Assembly (NCBI GenBank): GCA_963995525.1
Contig: OZ023213.1
Location: forward strand, 20,738,853-20,802,852
Length of the DNA stretch: 64,000 bases
Direction of reading: 5' to 3'
From: Escarpia spicata
Lineage: Eukaryota; Annelida; Polychaeta; Sabellida; Siboglinidae
The notes under the pieces: generated by a model
Databases searched by the model: none
The model's input: the letters and a program-made list of their open reading frames with translations, nothing else
Told to the model about the DNA's origin: nothing
Shown: positions 13,554 through 26,339 of the stretch, one piece after another
How the letters are laid out: the number at the start of each line of letters is the position of its first letter
Numbering within the stretch: the first letter of the stretch is position 1
Program-made: the position numbers and the translations under genes

Positions 13554-15174
13554 TTAAACATTCACACTACTAGCACCCACACAATCATCAGATAATCTGT
13601 TCCATTCATTCACAGTCCTTTGTGAAAATGAGAACTTTCTTACGTCTAATCTACACTGCTCCTTTACTAATGTAACTTCATGTCCTCTAGTCTTTCTATC
13701 TTTCTTAATTGAAAAAAACATATTTCTATCAACATTTTCATAACCATTCAATATTTTAAACACTTCTATCTGATCTCCTCTCAATCTCCTGGTCTCTAGT
13801 GTTGTTAAACCACATTCTTTTAGGCGTTTTTCATAACTAAGATCTCTCAGTTTTGGTATCATTTTAGTCGCTCTCCTCTGTACTCTTTCTAGCATATCTA
13901 CGTCCTTCTTGCGGTATGGCCTCCATGCTTGTGTACACTATTCTAAATGAGGCCTAACTATTGTTTTGTACAGCGGTATTATTAGTTCTTTTTCTTTATA
14001 TGCTATATTTCGCCTAAACAATCCAAGGATTTGATTTCCTTTTGAAGCTGCAATTCCACACTTCTCTGAAACCTTTATGTCAGCACTAATTGTCAGCCCT
14101 AAGTCTTTTTCTTTTACAGTAGTACTTAGTACAGTTCCCCCCATTATATATTCTACATATTCGTTCCCATATCCTGTGTGAAGGCATTTATATTTCCCAA
14201 AATTGAACAACATTTGCCACTTTTCAGACCATTTGATCAACCTGTCAAGATCATCTTGTAAATGCTGTCTATCTCCATCACTTTTAGTCCTTCTAAACAC
14301 TTTTGTATCATCTGCAAATTTCAACATCTTGCTAGCTATATCATCGTCCAAATCGTTTATATTAAGAATATTAAGAATAATATAGGTCCCAATATTGATC
14401 CCTGTGAAACCCCACTCAAAACTGATTTCCAGTTTGAAGCCTCCCATCAACAACTACCCGTTGTCTTCTGTCAATCAGCCATTTTTCTATCCAGTTAATT
14501 ATACCATTTCCTATGCCATGGGCCTTTAGTTTAAGCAGTAATCTTTGATGTGGCACTTTGTCGAAAGCTTTTTGAAAATCTAAGTAGATGATATCTACTG
14601 GTGATCCATCATCTACCCACTTAGTGAGTAGATGAGATGGGTTTATCAAGTTATGTCTAACAAGAAAATCCACCATGTGATCTTTAATTAGTCTTTCTAA
14701 TAATTTACAAATCACCGATGTTAAACTAACTGGTCTATAATTGTTTGACTTGTTTCTCGAACCTTTTTTAAATAACGGTATAATGTTTGCTTCTTTCCTT
14801 TCTAAAGGAACCACTCCCTCTTCTAATGACAAGTTGAAAACTGTTGCAAGCGGTATGCTAATTTGTTCTACAATTTCCAATAGTAGTTTGGGTGGAATAC
14901 CGTCCACTCCAGGTGATTTATTATCCTTCATAGCCCTAATTTTCTTAGCTACCATTTCTGGGGTTACAATTAACTGTCTTAAATAGTCTGATTCTGCCCC
15001 CTTGAACTTAGCCTCTGGTACTGGCAGCGAACTAGTGTCTTCTCTGGTAAACACTGAACTAAAATATTCATTCAGGTCTTCTGCCATTAAGAATCCTTCT
15101 GATATTACATTTCCAGCACTATCTGCTAGAGGACCGACCTTATCCTGAACTTTCTGTTTGCTTCGAACATACAC
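13554..15174 (-). pseudogene. LINE ORF2 reverse transcriptase region, disrupted
   Basis: RT blocks can be read in order: 'KSPGVDGIPPKLL' (~14900), 'NYRPVSLTSV' (~14725), 'IIYLDFQKAFDKVPHQ' (~14570), 'FADDTKVF' with an intact catalytic FADD (~14320), 'KEKDLGLTIS' (~14100), then the thumb and C-terminal region 'RRATKMIPKLRDLSYEKRL' (~13860). The frame shifts around 14416-14453, and a stop replaces the usual Tyr in 'HLE*CTQAWRPY' near 13940. It acted in target-primed reverse transcription; this copy cannot. Confidence 0.85.
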
Positions 15175-16369
15175 ATAAAACTCTTGCTGTCATGTTTTAT
15201 ATTACAAGCTAATTTACGTTCATAGCGTCTCTTTGAATTTCTAATTTCAGCTGTAGCTTGGTTTAGTGCTTCTTTATAAATGTTGTAGTCTTCGTCATTT
15301 CCAGTACATGACTTCCACATTATTTGTTTATACTTAATTTTTCTAATGGCTTCTTTCGATAAGTATTTCTTTCTAGTCCGTTTCCCTTGTTTTTTAAAGG
15401 GAACAAATTTATTTACGATGCACTCTATTTCATTCTTTAAGATATTCCAGCATTCTGTTGCTGTCTCATTCTTCAGTGTGTTATTCCAGTCTATCTTTGC
15501 TAAATATTTCCTCATTTCGTTATATCTTCCTTTGCGGAAATTTCTCCTGAACTGCTTTTTATTATTTCTTTCTGATTTTACTTTTATGGTAAAATGTATC
15601 TGGTTGTGATCACTACCTCCCAGAGGCTCATATAATTTAACATTGTCAACTAATTCATTCTGTGATGACAAAACTAAGTCTAACACATTCTCTCCCCTGG
15701 TTGGTTCTAGCACATGTTGAGAAAGGAAACTATCTTGTACTAAAACTAAAAACTTGTGGTCCTCACTACCCATACTCTGTAGAGATTTCCATTTTATATG
15801 CCCATGGTTAAAATCCCTCATAATACAGCAACACAGTCCTATTTGCTCACTTCCCTTATAGCGTTTTGTATTTTTTCATTCTCTTCTATGCTTATGTTTG
15901 GACTTTGATAAACTAATCCAACCGTTAACGTTGAGTTTCCTGTAACTATGTTACACCAAACAGCTTCTTCACAATCTGCTTCTCTGTCTAATTTAATTTC
16001 ATAAGCCTGGATAGATTCTTTAATATATAAAATAACTCCACCTCCCCTTCTTCCTATTCTATCTTTCCTAAACATTACATATCCTGTCAGTCCCAATTCG
16101 GCATCTGATATATCGGTGGTTGCCCATGATTCGGTTATATCTAATATGTGAAGGTCAATATCTTCTACCATAATGTTTAGTTCATTTCTTTTGTTTGCTA
16201 TACTCCTTGCATTTAAACAAACACATTTATATCCAGCTTCAGAACAGTTTTCCAGACTGTTCTTTGCTGAATTATTGTTGCTGTCTTTATCTATGCCTCT
16301 AGTTTCAGGCTTCTCTGCGAGTCCCCCTGCGAATTTAGTTAAAATAGATGCAACCTGTCCCATTGTCAA
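15126..16369 (-). pseudogene. LINE ORF2 apurinic-type endonuclease region, frameshifted
   Basis: The frame from 16369 begins the endonuclease ('CLNARSIANKRNEL', 'ILDITESWATTDISD', 'RRGGGVILYIK', 'GLVYQSPN') and stops at 15839. It continues in another frame at 15821-15126 with 'DFNHGHIKW' and 'GGSDHNQIHF', the usual catalytic DFN and SDH motifs, then the Lys-rich linker to RT. One frameshift near 15830 breaks it. Confidence 0.85.
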
Positions 16370-16774
16370 CAGATCGCAGTAGATTCTCTGAGAATACTGC
16401 TGCCCCCTTTCTACTTAGATGGAGGCCATCTCTCATGTACATATCTTCTCTCCCAACAAAGTACCCCCATAAATCTATGAATCCCACGCCCTCTTCCTCA
16501 CACATCTGCTCAACTAGTGCGTTAATCGCCATCCTCTTACAGTTTCTGTATCTTGCCCCCCTTCCTCCCATTACTGGCAAAATCCCTGAGAGAATAACCT
16601 GTTCCACTCTTGTCTTCTTTAGCTTCCTCACTAGATGTCTGTACTTCTTAACTATCCCAGTTGTTCCCTCCTTGTCTGCATTGTTTGTCCCTACGTGTAC
16701 TAGTATAGACCCTCCTTTGCCATGCCCCAATACCATATCTATACCGATTGAGGCACCACTATCTGATTTCGTGG
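16335..16774 (-). pseudogene. LINE ORF1, C-terminal SGNH-esterase-like part
   Basis: About 133 residues with 'ILVHVGTNNADKEG', 'VILSGILPVMG', 'INALVEQMCEEEGVGFIDLWG' and 'MYMRDGLHLSRKGAAVF'. The HVGTNN block and the final D-x-L-H-L resemble blocks III and V of SGNH/GDSL esterases found in CR1-group ORF1 proteins. The catalytic serine block (GDS) would lie upstream and is lost at the junction with the MITE. The stop overlaps the start of the endonuclease region. Confidence 0.75.
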
Positions 16775-16983
16775 TATAAACTCCACCTACTTTTAAACGG
16801 CGGCTAAACTGACATACTCAAAGTAGGCATGACGTCACAATCACACGTATCAACCAACCAACGCAACGAATGTTGACCCTTAGTTACCGTTGGTTGGCGT
16901 CACACCGACGTAGAAATGTATTGGTTTCGCTGCCATCAAAGCACATCAGTGTCGCCGCCGTTTAAAAGTGGGTGAAGCTTATA
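16775..16983. mobile_element. MITE, ~210 bp, 30-bp terminal inverted repeats
   Basis: The ends 'TATAARCTYCACCYACTTTT' plus 'AAACGGCGGC' are inverted at 16775-16807 and 16952-16983 with three mismatches. The interior has no coding content. A TA or TATAA target is possible, but the boundary is ambiguous because the TIR itself begins TATAA. It abuts the 5' end of the LINE. Confidence 0.7.
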
Positions 16984-17279
16984 ACATGAAATCAAAAAAT
17001 GGTGAAGTGCGCATGTCTGAACCTATGCAAATTAGGAAAACAGCGCCGCATTCGGAAGATTAGTGTACTGAGTACTTGCCGCCAACATCGCTCGGAACCA
17101 AACAGAACACCGAAAGCGGCACGATTGTAGGGGTCAGGACACTGTTAGACTTCCTGCTTGGTTACAGACGAAAAAAAGTTAAGTATATTTTTTAGAAATG
17201 ATTTTTTACAATATTCACTTGCTCTGACATAAGTGCATTTGAGTAGTCAGATTTCTAGATGTGATTGTAGAAGCTGTTG
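16984..17279. other. No recognised feature
   Basis: Short unique-looking stretch between the MITE and the palindrome. Confidence 0.35.
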
Positions 17280-17481
17280 ACAAATGGATGCAGGCAGTAA
17301 TCCGGCTAAAGTGTCAACTAGCGAAATTACTGCCAAATACCCTTCCGCTTAGTAAAATCAGCTAAAAAGACACCATCTTTTCTTTTTGTGTCTTTTTAGC
17401 TGATTTTACTAAGCGGAAGGGTATTTGGCAGTAATTTCGCTAGTTGACACTTTAGCCGGATTACTGCCTGCATCCATTTGT
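17280..17481. repeat. Perfect palindrome: 94-bp arms, 14-nt loop
   Basis: 17280-17373 is the exact reverse complement of 17388-17481, and the loop 17374-17387 is pyrimidine-rich. I checked the arms base by base and found no mismatch. If transcribed, it would fold into a 94-bp hairpin. No TIR-type ends or target duplication were seen. Confidence 0.97.
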
Positions 17482-18959
<1,478 letters not shown>

Positions 18960-19368
18960 TTCCAGGGCGAGATCCTGCTACGCCAGCTTGTCCATTAGAA
19001 TGTGCATTTTTTGCACTGAACACATTTATTCGTGACCCACTTCCCCCAACGACCGCCATTGTGGGCAAGTGGATCAGATTATTCTCGTATGCGATCCAAC
19101 TGCCGATTGTCTGGGAGATCGGACACAATACAAGCAAATATAACTCGATTTGAACGGTAGCGTAATTATGACTTGATAATAGAGTGAGTCGATCGTTTAC
19201 GTGACGATGGGTTAATCGGTAAAATTAACTTAACGGACAACTTGACATTAGTTAAGGCTTAAGCCTAAGCACTAAGGCTAAGCCTAAGGTTGCGTCAACT
19301 CAAGACTCCTTTCTCGCCTAGCTACGATTTATACGTAGGGCCTACAGGCATACTGAATAAATACACAT

Positions 19369-19500
<132 letters not shown>

Positions 19501-20289
19501 CATATATATGATGGCTGACTGAAATAGTTAGGTTACGTATGTAATTGAACATCGTTGTATTGAAGTCATTTGACTAGGGTTTATATTCGACATAATAGAG
19601 TTCGTTACAACAGTCCTGTCAGAAATCATCTAAATGCGTGCCATTTCGGTGTATTGCGACTGCGTCAGAGAGACGCCCCTTTCACAAGACTGCCGAATCA
19701 GTGAAAAATGCATACTTTACGAGGGCGTCGGGACGTTTTTTGTGTCATTTAATGATTTATACGGAGTTAGGCGTAAGCCACGAAAGAAACGAATAATACA
19801 CTGTAATTATAGATAGAAGGAATTCTTATTATAATATGTTCAACAGAATCATCACCATAGCCTACTACAGGGTAACCCATCACAGAATCAACATTACTGA
19901 TAATTTGATAAGTTTCCTAAAATAGTAAGTCATCAGTCGCCATCATACACTGACGTGTTGCGATTTGTGATAACCCCGACGACCAGCCTACATGATGCAT
20001 TGATGTTTTGAGATGCGTCGCGAACACAAAGGGATCAACCAGCGTCACGCACTGAATTCTGTTTTAATCTATAAAATTAATGTGAAGCGACCCGCCTAGA
20101 TGATGCATCGGTGTTTTCAAATGGTCCACAACCATGACGTGACACTGATATTTTTGAAAGGTATACCTATGTAAATCTGATTGAACCAGTCGGTCGGTAT
20201 AATCTATTGTTATTTTTAAACAATACAAATGTAACGCAACAAGCCAACGTCAAATTCGGGTATTTTATTATATATTCGATCTCTTCAAT
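19501..20289. other. No recognised feature
   Basis: Only short frames; no splice-supported exon was found. Confidence 0.35.
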
Positions 20290-20448
20290 AAAGGTAAGTA
20301 AAAATGTAAGTTCTCATAAGCGCTTTACACTTTACTCCCTGGCAGACCTGTTCAATCGAACACCGTCTCGATTTCTCTGGAAAGCATTCAGCCACGCTGC
20401 AATTAATGCGCGAAGACTATTGGTACACAAATATCCACCACTATCAAT
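20290..20448 (-). mobile_element. SINE family 1 fragment, reverse orientation
   Basis: The reverse complement matches the core and tail of the 27631 copy: 'aaggtaagt', 'gcgctttacactttactccctgg', 'cagacctgttcaatcgaac', 'ctgcaattaatgcgcgaaga' and 'atatccacca'. The tRNA head is missing, and about 35 bp of the tail are altered. Confidence 0.8.
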
Positions 20449-21029
20449 GGGTGTTCGCATTTTACACGTTCGCGAAGTTCCATTATGTGTTTTGGGTATT
20501 AGTTTGGTCGTCATCGCGTATCGCGGGAAAATAAATTGCTTCAGTGGCGCCATATGTTTGGATGAACATACATGTATTAGTGGGGAGTTGGTGGGGTTCT
20601 ATCCAATACAACACACTATACCCTTTGAAATTTTTCAACTTGCGAAATCACACTGAAGTATGAATCTTCTAAATGACTTGCAGTGTGCTAGGACACGCAC
20701 GACAAATACAAGTGTGATCGGGCATCACTAGACGTGAACTGTGTAAACAACAGATAAAATCACTCATCTTGCTCGAGTGACACGTGGTTGATGACCATCT
20801 AATGCTGTCACGCTATGCTGCGCAACGATGATTTTAAAGATTACTATGTAGAATATATCAGCGTATTCTACATATCTATGTTATTACACCCGCAAGCACT
20901 TATCATTTCATAATCGCAGACGTCCAAATACAACCGTGCTATTTCTTTACGTCATGACGCGATTATCGCGTTCAAATGACCCGTTTGATGACGATGGAAC
21001 CATTGTTTACGTCATCGACGTTACAATCA

Positions 21030-21545
21030 AAATGATACGCGTAACCTCCGTCAAGTTTTGTCTTTGCCAACAGTGTTGATATATTATAACGGTTATATAT
21101 GTAAATTATATTACTATTACAGTATGAAATCTAGATTAGACATTACCGTATATAGTTGTCATATTAAACACTTTGCCTTATATTTTTTTTCAAAAACATT
21201 TTGTAGGCCAGAATTCCAACAAAAACGATGGAATGTCTAAAACCCCACGTGTTCATCGAAATTCTGCGCGTGATCTCCGTCAAGCTTTGCCACGCCAAAA
21301 ATGTTTCATAAGTGATAAATGTGCATCACGTTACTGACATAAGCTAAACCTTTATCGTATGCAGTCTCCACACTTGAACAACCTTGTCTTATGTTCTTGA
21401 CATAAAGAAACACGTTTGGGACCAGAATTTCGACAAGATATATACGACGGAATATCCGAACGCTCCACGTGTATGGTACCCATTTTATGATGGCTTCAAG
21501 CACATTTTGCTAGGCAACAGATCACGTGATGGATTCGTCAGTTTG
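21030..21545. repeat. Diverged dispersed repeats, incl. copy 2 of the 9596 repeat
   Basis: 21330-21540 matches 9596-9790. Just upstream, 'cgtgatctccgtcaagctttgcc' parts at ~21269 echo 'cgtaacctccgtcaagttttg' at ~21040, so an older tandem duplication of roughly 230 bp is present. No coding content was recognised. Confidence 0.5.
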
Positions 21546-21856
21546 CGGCGTATTTGAAGAGAGCTAAATCAACGGTGCTCTTCAGAAACCTTGCATACTT
21601 TATTCTAAAACCAACTTACACACAAACGTATACGTCCCAATCGAGTAACACAAAACAGGTTAGGTAATCGGGTGCTTAGAGTTTACGCATACCCTGCTTA
21701 AAGTGGTAGACCTCTTCTAAATACAACATTCCATTCATTAGCCGACCTACATCTGTTTGTCTTGTTGATGATGTGTATGTTCGTTATCGGCGAGCCTAAA
21801 CCGGCTAATCAAATACTACTTCCGCAAACGAATTAAGCTAAATCCAACTACAGGAT

Positions 21857-22110
21857 ATGAAATTTACGCCAGCCGCCCTCGAACAAGAGACGTCGCCGCC
21901 GTTGCCATGGCGACTTTACGGCGACAATAATGACGGCAATATGATGTGCGCAATCGGCCTGATTCAGTCGTGTCCTGTTTCAGTGGATGCGGCAAGACTC
22001 TTTGCGCATCAGATGTGGAACCGGCACAGTCGTCTTAATCCCACTGATTGCGGAAAACTAATCGATGGGTGGTCAGCTACATATTGTGGAGAAGGTCAGA
22101 ATAACTATCT
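21857..22110 (+). pseudogene. Possible exon fragment, faintly ADP-ribosylhydrolase-like
   Basis: An open frame of about 80 residues follows an acceptor-like 'ctacag'. It is codon-like in composition, with 'PWRLYGDNNDGNMMCAIGL' and 'VSVDAARLFAHQMW'. The layout loosely recalls the metal-binding 'YTDDT.M' helix and the 'DLA.RF' helix of ARH3-type ADP-ribosylhydrolases, but the TDDT residues are not kept. The frame runs straight into the arm of an inverted repeat at 22051, so it is probably a captured or broken fragment. A chance open frame is quite possible. Confidence 0.25.
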
Positions 22111-22825
22111 TCGTGTCAGCAGCAGCAGCAGCAGCAGCAGCAGCTATTTCAAGAAACACATCCAACCTTTACATATACCACACAGCTCATCTGTCAATTT
22201 CGCGTTTTCTTGTCACACAAAGGAGCGATAACACTTTGATACTTAAAGGGACGAACAGTTATCGCTCCTATGTGTGACAAGAAAACGCGAAATTGACAGA
22301 TGAGCTGTGTGGATCTCCTGTCCACGATAGACAAAATATATGTAACGGTTGGGTGTGTTTCTTGAAATAGCTGCTGCTGCTGACACGAAGAGAGTTTTAC
22401 GCAATGCAACAAGTCAACAACAGATATGGTAGAATATGGCCAGAATAACCTTCTGACAGTTATTTATTACTCGCCAGATTATTGGATGAGTTATAACATG
22501 CAAATATTTACAAACAAATGTGGGCCATTTGAGGTATTAAACATTGCCCCGTTTACTTAGCCTGTACATTATAAATAAAGGCCCACATTATAAAGCACTA
22601 CATTAAAATAGTGGTAGATAATACATAAAAACCTCAAAAAGATGTCTCACAAACATTTTGACAACTAAAATTACTACTTATTAAAACATACTAAAGAGAG
22701 GTGGGGCCATTCCGCCACAAGGTCACCTGAGCATGTGACCGCCCCATCTCAAATGAGAAGAAGAGAATTATTCTGACCTTCTCCACAATATGTAGCTGAC
22801 CACACATCGATTAGTTTTCTGTAGA
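22051..22825. repeat. Large imperfect inverted repeat with inserted segment in right arm
   Basis: The left arm 22051-22232 is inverted in two pieces. 22109-22232 pairs with 22258-22390, which has extra bases around 22316-22340, and the CAG/CTG run is 9 versus 4 units. 22051-22106 pairs with 22767-22822. The right arm is therefore interrupted by about 370 bp (22391-22766). The break is flanked by GAAGAGA on both sides (22387 and 22760), which looks like a 7-bp target duplication. The inner loop is only about 25 nt. Confidence 0.8.
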
Positions 22826-23547
22826 TGGTAACCATGGTCCAGCGGTGAATTGTGGTTTTCTGGATATCATCACAGAGTTATGTATTACGTCTTTAGCGTG
22901 ATTGTGTGGTTATCAAGAAGCGGCAAATGAACATTGTTTTTATCGTTGATGTCCGGGTACGTCACAATCGTCTGGACATAAGCGACATCACCATGAAGAT
23001 GGTGGGTTCTGTAACTAAACAGAAGCTAGTGGTAGTCGATAATGCACACTACCTTTGTTGTTCTAAATACATCGTTAATTGATAGATGAGAGGCGAATGA
23101 TCCAGGTAACCGATTAAATGAAAATGGAACAAAAAGAGTGGACCTCGACACCTGGGAAGGGATACACTTGCAGTGCCTCCAAGTTAGCTTATTAAGTGGA
23201 TGCTACAATTTGTATAGTTGTTCAATGTCTCCATTACCTATGACACCAACTTCTGGAATCACTTGAGACTGCAGTGAACAACGTCACTTCCGTGTGTCGT
23301 GACGCGTGTAGAATGTGTCGGAGTATACAGGCGGAGTAGAATATGCACATGTCGTGTGCATACGATGGTTATTTAAGAGTACCCAGTTATGGAAATGTGC
23401 TGGTCTTTGATGAACACATACACAAGATGGTTGCCATGATTATCAAGTACGCTTTCAGGGCCGGATCCAGAGAGAGAGGGTAATCTATGCGGCCCAAACC
23501 AACAATTGCAACCCCGGTGAGGTTCGCCAAAAACCCTGGTGGCACGT
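22826..23547. other. No recognised feature
   Basis: Unique-looking sequence; no supported frames. Confidence 0.35.
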
Positions 23548-23746
23548 ATAGATACGTCATATATAAAGTTTGTGGTGGATAGCTTTTAACAATAATAATT
23601 TAATTTAATTGAGTCCATATACATGTATATATATATATATATATTCATATGGATGTTTTTATTGGTGTACTTTTTCTATATGGACTCAATGAAATGAAAT
23701 TATTATTATTAAAAGCTATCTACGACAAACGCTATATATGACGTGC
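23548..23746. mobile_element. Inverted-repeat element (MITE-like), ~200 bp
   Basis: The left arm (~23551-23622: 'gatacgtcatatata', 'gatagctttta', 'aattgagtccatata') is inverted at ~23677-23746 with roughly 85% identity. The spacer holds an (AT)n run. No target duplication could be assigned. Confidence 0.7.
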
Positions 23747-23814
23747 GCTTGCATGCGTGCATGTGTATTTGTGTACAAAGCTGGGTAAAATTGGGAATGC
23801 AATATTTAAGTTTA

Positions 23815-23972
<158 letters not shown>

Positions 23973-23989
23973 TTCAATAAAAATAAGAT

Positions 23990-25330
23990 ATTTAAGAAAC
24001 ATACAAAGCATTGACCAACTGATGCCGCAACTGCGATATACTGTATATGTCGCTAGTAACTATACTCTGAATACTTGTATTAACAGACCTGTACATCTTC
24101 GTGATTAAGCTAAAAATACCTGTATTGATGATACATTTACATGATTTTACATTAACTGTAGCAAACATGTGGCTACCGCTACATCGCATAGGCAGATTGT
24201 TCAATATCCTGTATGAACTGGTATTGGCAATTATAAATTGCTGAACATTTGCTTTTCTACAATTAACCCATGACGCACACATATATAAATATAACTGAAC
24301 TATGCAGTAAACAGCTTATTCTTTATAGCAGTTGAGCAAAAATGAAATTTTTGCCGTAACATGTTTCTTTTGGCGTAAATAAGTATCATTTTGGCTTGAA
24401 TGTCAGCCTCATCTGATAAGTCGTTACAAATGACATGCCTAAAGTATTTACAAGAGGTGGCTAGGTTTAACTTCTTTCCTTCTAAAGTCATTTCCCTGGC
24501 AAGATTTGAGTATCTAGAATCAAAGTATACGATCAGGGATTTACCAGCATTATATTGAACATCGTGCTCACACCCATAAGAGTAACATATGTCAAGTAAA
24601 GCTTGTATCCCTTGACGGAAGGAGCGAATAAAAATAGGTCATCAGACTACAACCAATATGTTATTTGTGTAGTTGTACACTCAAATTGTCCATGTAAATG
24701 TTAAAAAGTAAAGGGGATAACTTTTCACCTTGCTTAACACCGTTGACTACTGAGAAGAAATCCGAGTAGATAGATTCCCATCGGATATATACAAAGTGGT
24801 TATTGAACTCATTGCTGAGTATTCATAGAACATGTTACGATACATCGCGTTGTTCTAATTTCGTTAACAGCTTATGTCGATTGACTCGATCAAATGCTTT
24901 ACAAGCACCCAGAAACTCAGCATGCCTAACGGAACCATGTTTAGTGTAAAATCCTAGTAATTCCTTAAATGTAAACACACACAGCTCCGTTCCATGTTTT
25001 GACTCAAATCTAAACTGATGAGGCGTTGTTTTCAAGTATGTATCCATTCTGTTGAATAACACAGTATATATTATCTTGGAACATATGTTAGAAAGGTATG
25101 GCCTGTAATTACCTTTGTCATTTACCCGTCTATTTTATCTTTAATAACCATGACAATAACAGACTCTGAGACTGATTTTGGAACATAACCATGCACCATA
25201 ATAGAGGTCACAAGGGTAGATAATAACACCACAATTTGAGCGTCAGCGAACTTGATGTGTTCTGCAGTAATACCATCTAGACCTAATTTATTGCATGATA
25301 ATTAATTAATAATGCTCATCATTTCAACTG
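23990..25330 (-). mobile_element. Degraded LINE reverse transcriptase remnant
   Basis: Minus-strand pieces in order: 'IKFADAQIVVLLSTLV' (~25250), 'FKELLGFYTKHGSVRHAEFL' running into 'ACKAFDRVNRHKLL' (24835-25062), a non-coding-looking gap, then 'YFRHVICNDLSDEADI' and 'IYAKRNMLRQKF' (24300-24491), and 'FIIANTSSYRILNNLPMRCS' with 'IFSLITKMYRSVNTSIQSIV' (23992-24282). These match the RT palm start and the C-terminal region of a LINE ORF2 of a different lineage from the one at 13-16 kb. Stops and frameshifts are frequent. Confidence 0.65.
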
Positions 25331-25990
25331 CACCAACAGTAAATTCGATTATTATCACTGATAGAATCAACGTGAACGTTATCACAACGACTGTCCTTCG
25401 TTAAAACCTAAATATATTTTCGTAACTTCCACGTTGATCTAATATCGACGTCACCGTGTATATACCATCAATGTTCGTTGGTAGTGTAACTTTACTGTTC
25501 GTATGATTCTAATTTCCTCCAAGACCTGTCGATGAACTTTTTGATATAACTTTTCTGCAATGGAACCAGCAATAATAGTTTCTTCTTTATCTTTTTTACA
25601 TTTTCTGACCGCGTAAATTTGATTCTGGACAGTTCTGTGATATTAAAAACATCACCTTGTCTAAGTATTTTCCAATAGCCTCTCAATGGAGAACGACACA
25701 GGATGATGATCAGAATTAATACAGTCATAAAGTATCGACATTCTAGTTATGCAATAACATGATCTAGCCATAACATAGTTCCCCAGGCATAACTAACATA
25801 TGTATATGTATCTATCGGGAGAGTGTCCTGCTCACATACAAACAAAGACTTCTCCAAAAACTGTTTTCTTAAAAATATCCGCATAATATTAACAATGTAT
25901 ACAGGAATTGTATACATATAACCATTAAACCTGTCTCGGTTTTCTTTATATTCGTATGGTATGTATACATTTAATAAATAATGCGCTTTA
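25331..25990. other. No clear feature; possibly upstream part of the LINE remnant
   Basis: Short minus-strand frames (25492-25728, 25747-26136) show no motif I recognise. Confidence 0.3.
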
Positions 25991-25999
25991 TTGCCCCCA

Positions 26000-26338
26000 A
26001 AATATGTTGATGCCGCAATGCCAGTCATAGCAATGCTCCATATTATGGCAGTGTATTTATCAAGAGAGAATTTCCATAAAAATCCTACCCTAATTAACAT
26101 ACAGAGACAGTTCATCCCCTGTGACCGTGGGGTCAAGTCGGAAGATGAAAGCTGGCAGGAATCGTTCTACATTCACGTTGAGTTCAAGCCGTCCTTTCCT
26201 CGTGCCGACCACAGATTTACTCCCTTTCTTCCGCATTTTCTTACCCGACATCAAATGGAAACCGCTGTCCTCAGTCGTTTTTTGTTTGTTTCGGCTTCCT
26301 GTAGTAGTCGCAGCTAATGCTCTTTTTTGCCCCAACAT
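26000..26338 (-). repeat. Duplicated segment, copy 1, with LINE ORF1-like fragment
   Basis: Holds block A (~26000-26095) and block B (~26100-26335). Block B on the minus strand reads 'GFHLMSGKKMRKKGSK', 'VERFLPAFIFRLDPTVTGDEL', resembling the 'F(V/I)xRLxPxxTxxxL' segment of retrotransposon ORF1-type proteins. Both blocks recur downstream. Confidence 0.6.
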
Positions 26339-26339
26339 A

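Larger units (their letters stand above)
13411..16774 (-). mobile_element. CR1/L2-type LINE, 5'-truncated, inactive
   Basis: A minus-strand non-LTR retrotransposon with, in 5' to 3' order, the end of an SGNH-esterase-like ORF1, an endonuclease, a reverse transcriptase and a 3' tail. An esterase-type ORF1 before an endonuclease/RT ORF2 is typical of the CR1 group. The 3' end is a direct repeat of about 10 bp (AATCTTGTTA-like, 13411-13431), the kind of short tail repeat CR1/L2 elements carry instead of poly-A. The 5' end stops against a MITE (16775). Frameshifts and stops separate the domains. Confidence 0.85.

Noticed and set aside
20207..20656. 149-residue plus-strand frame as a gene
   Set aside because: About a third of it is a SINE fragment read in antisense; the rest has no motif.
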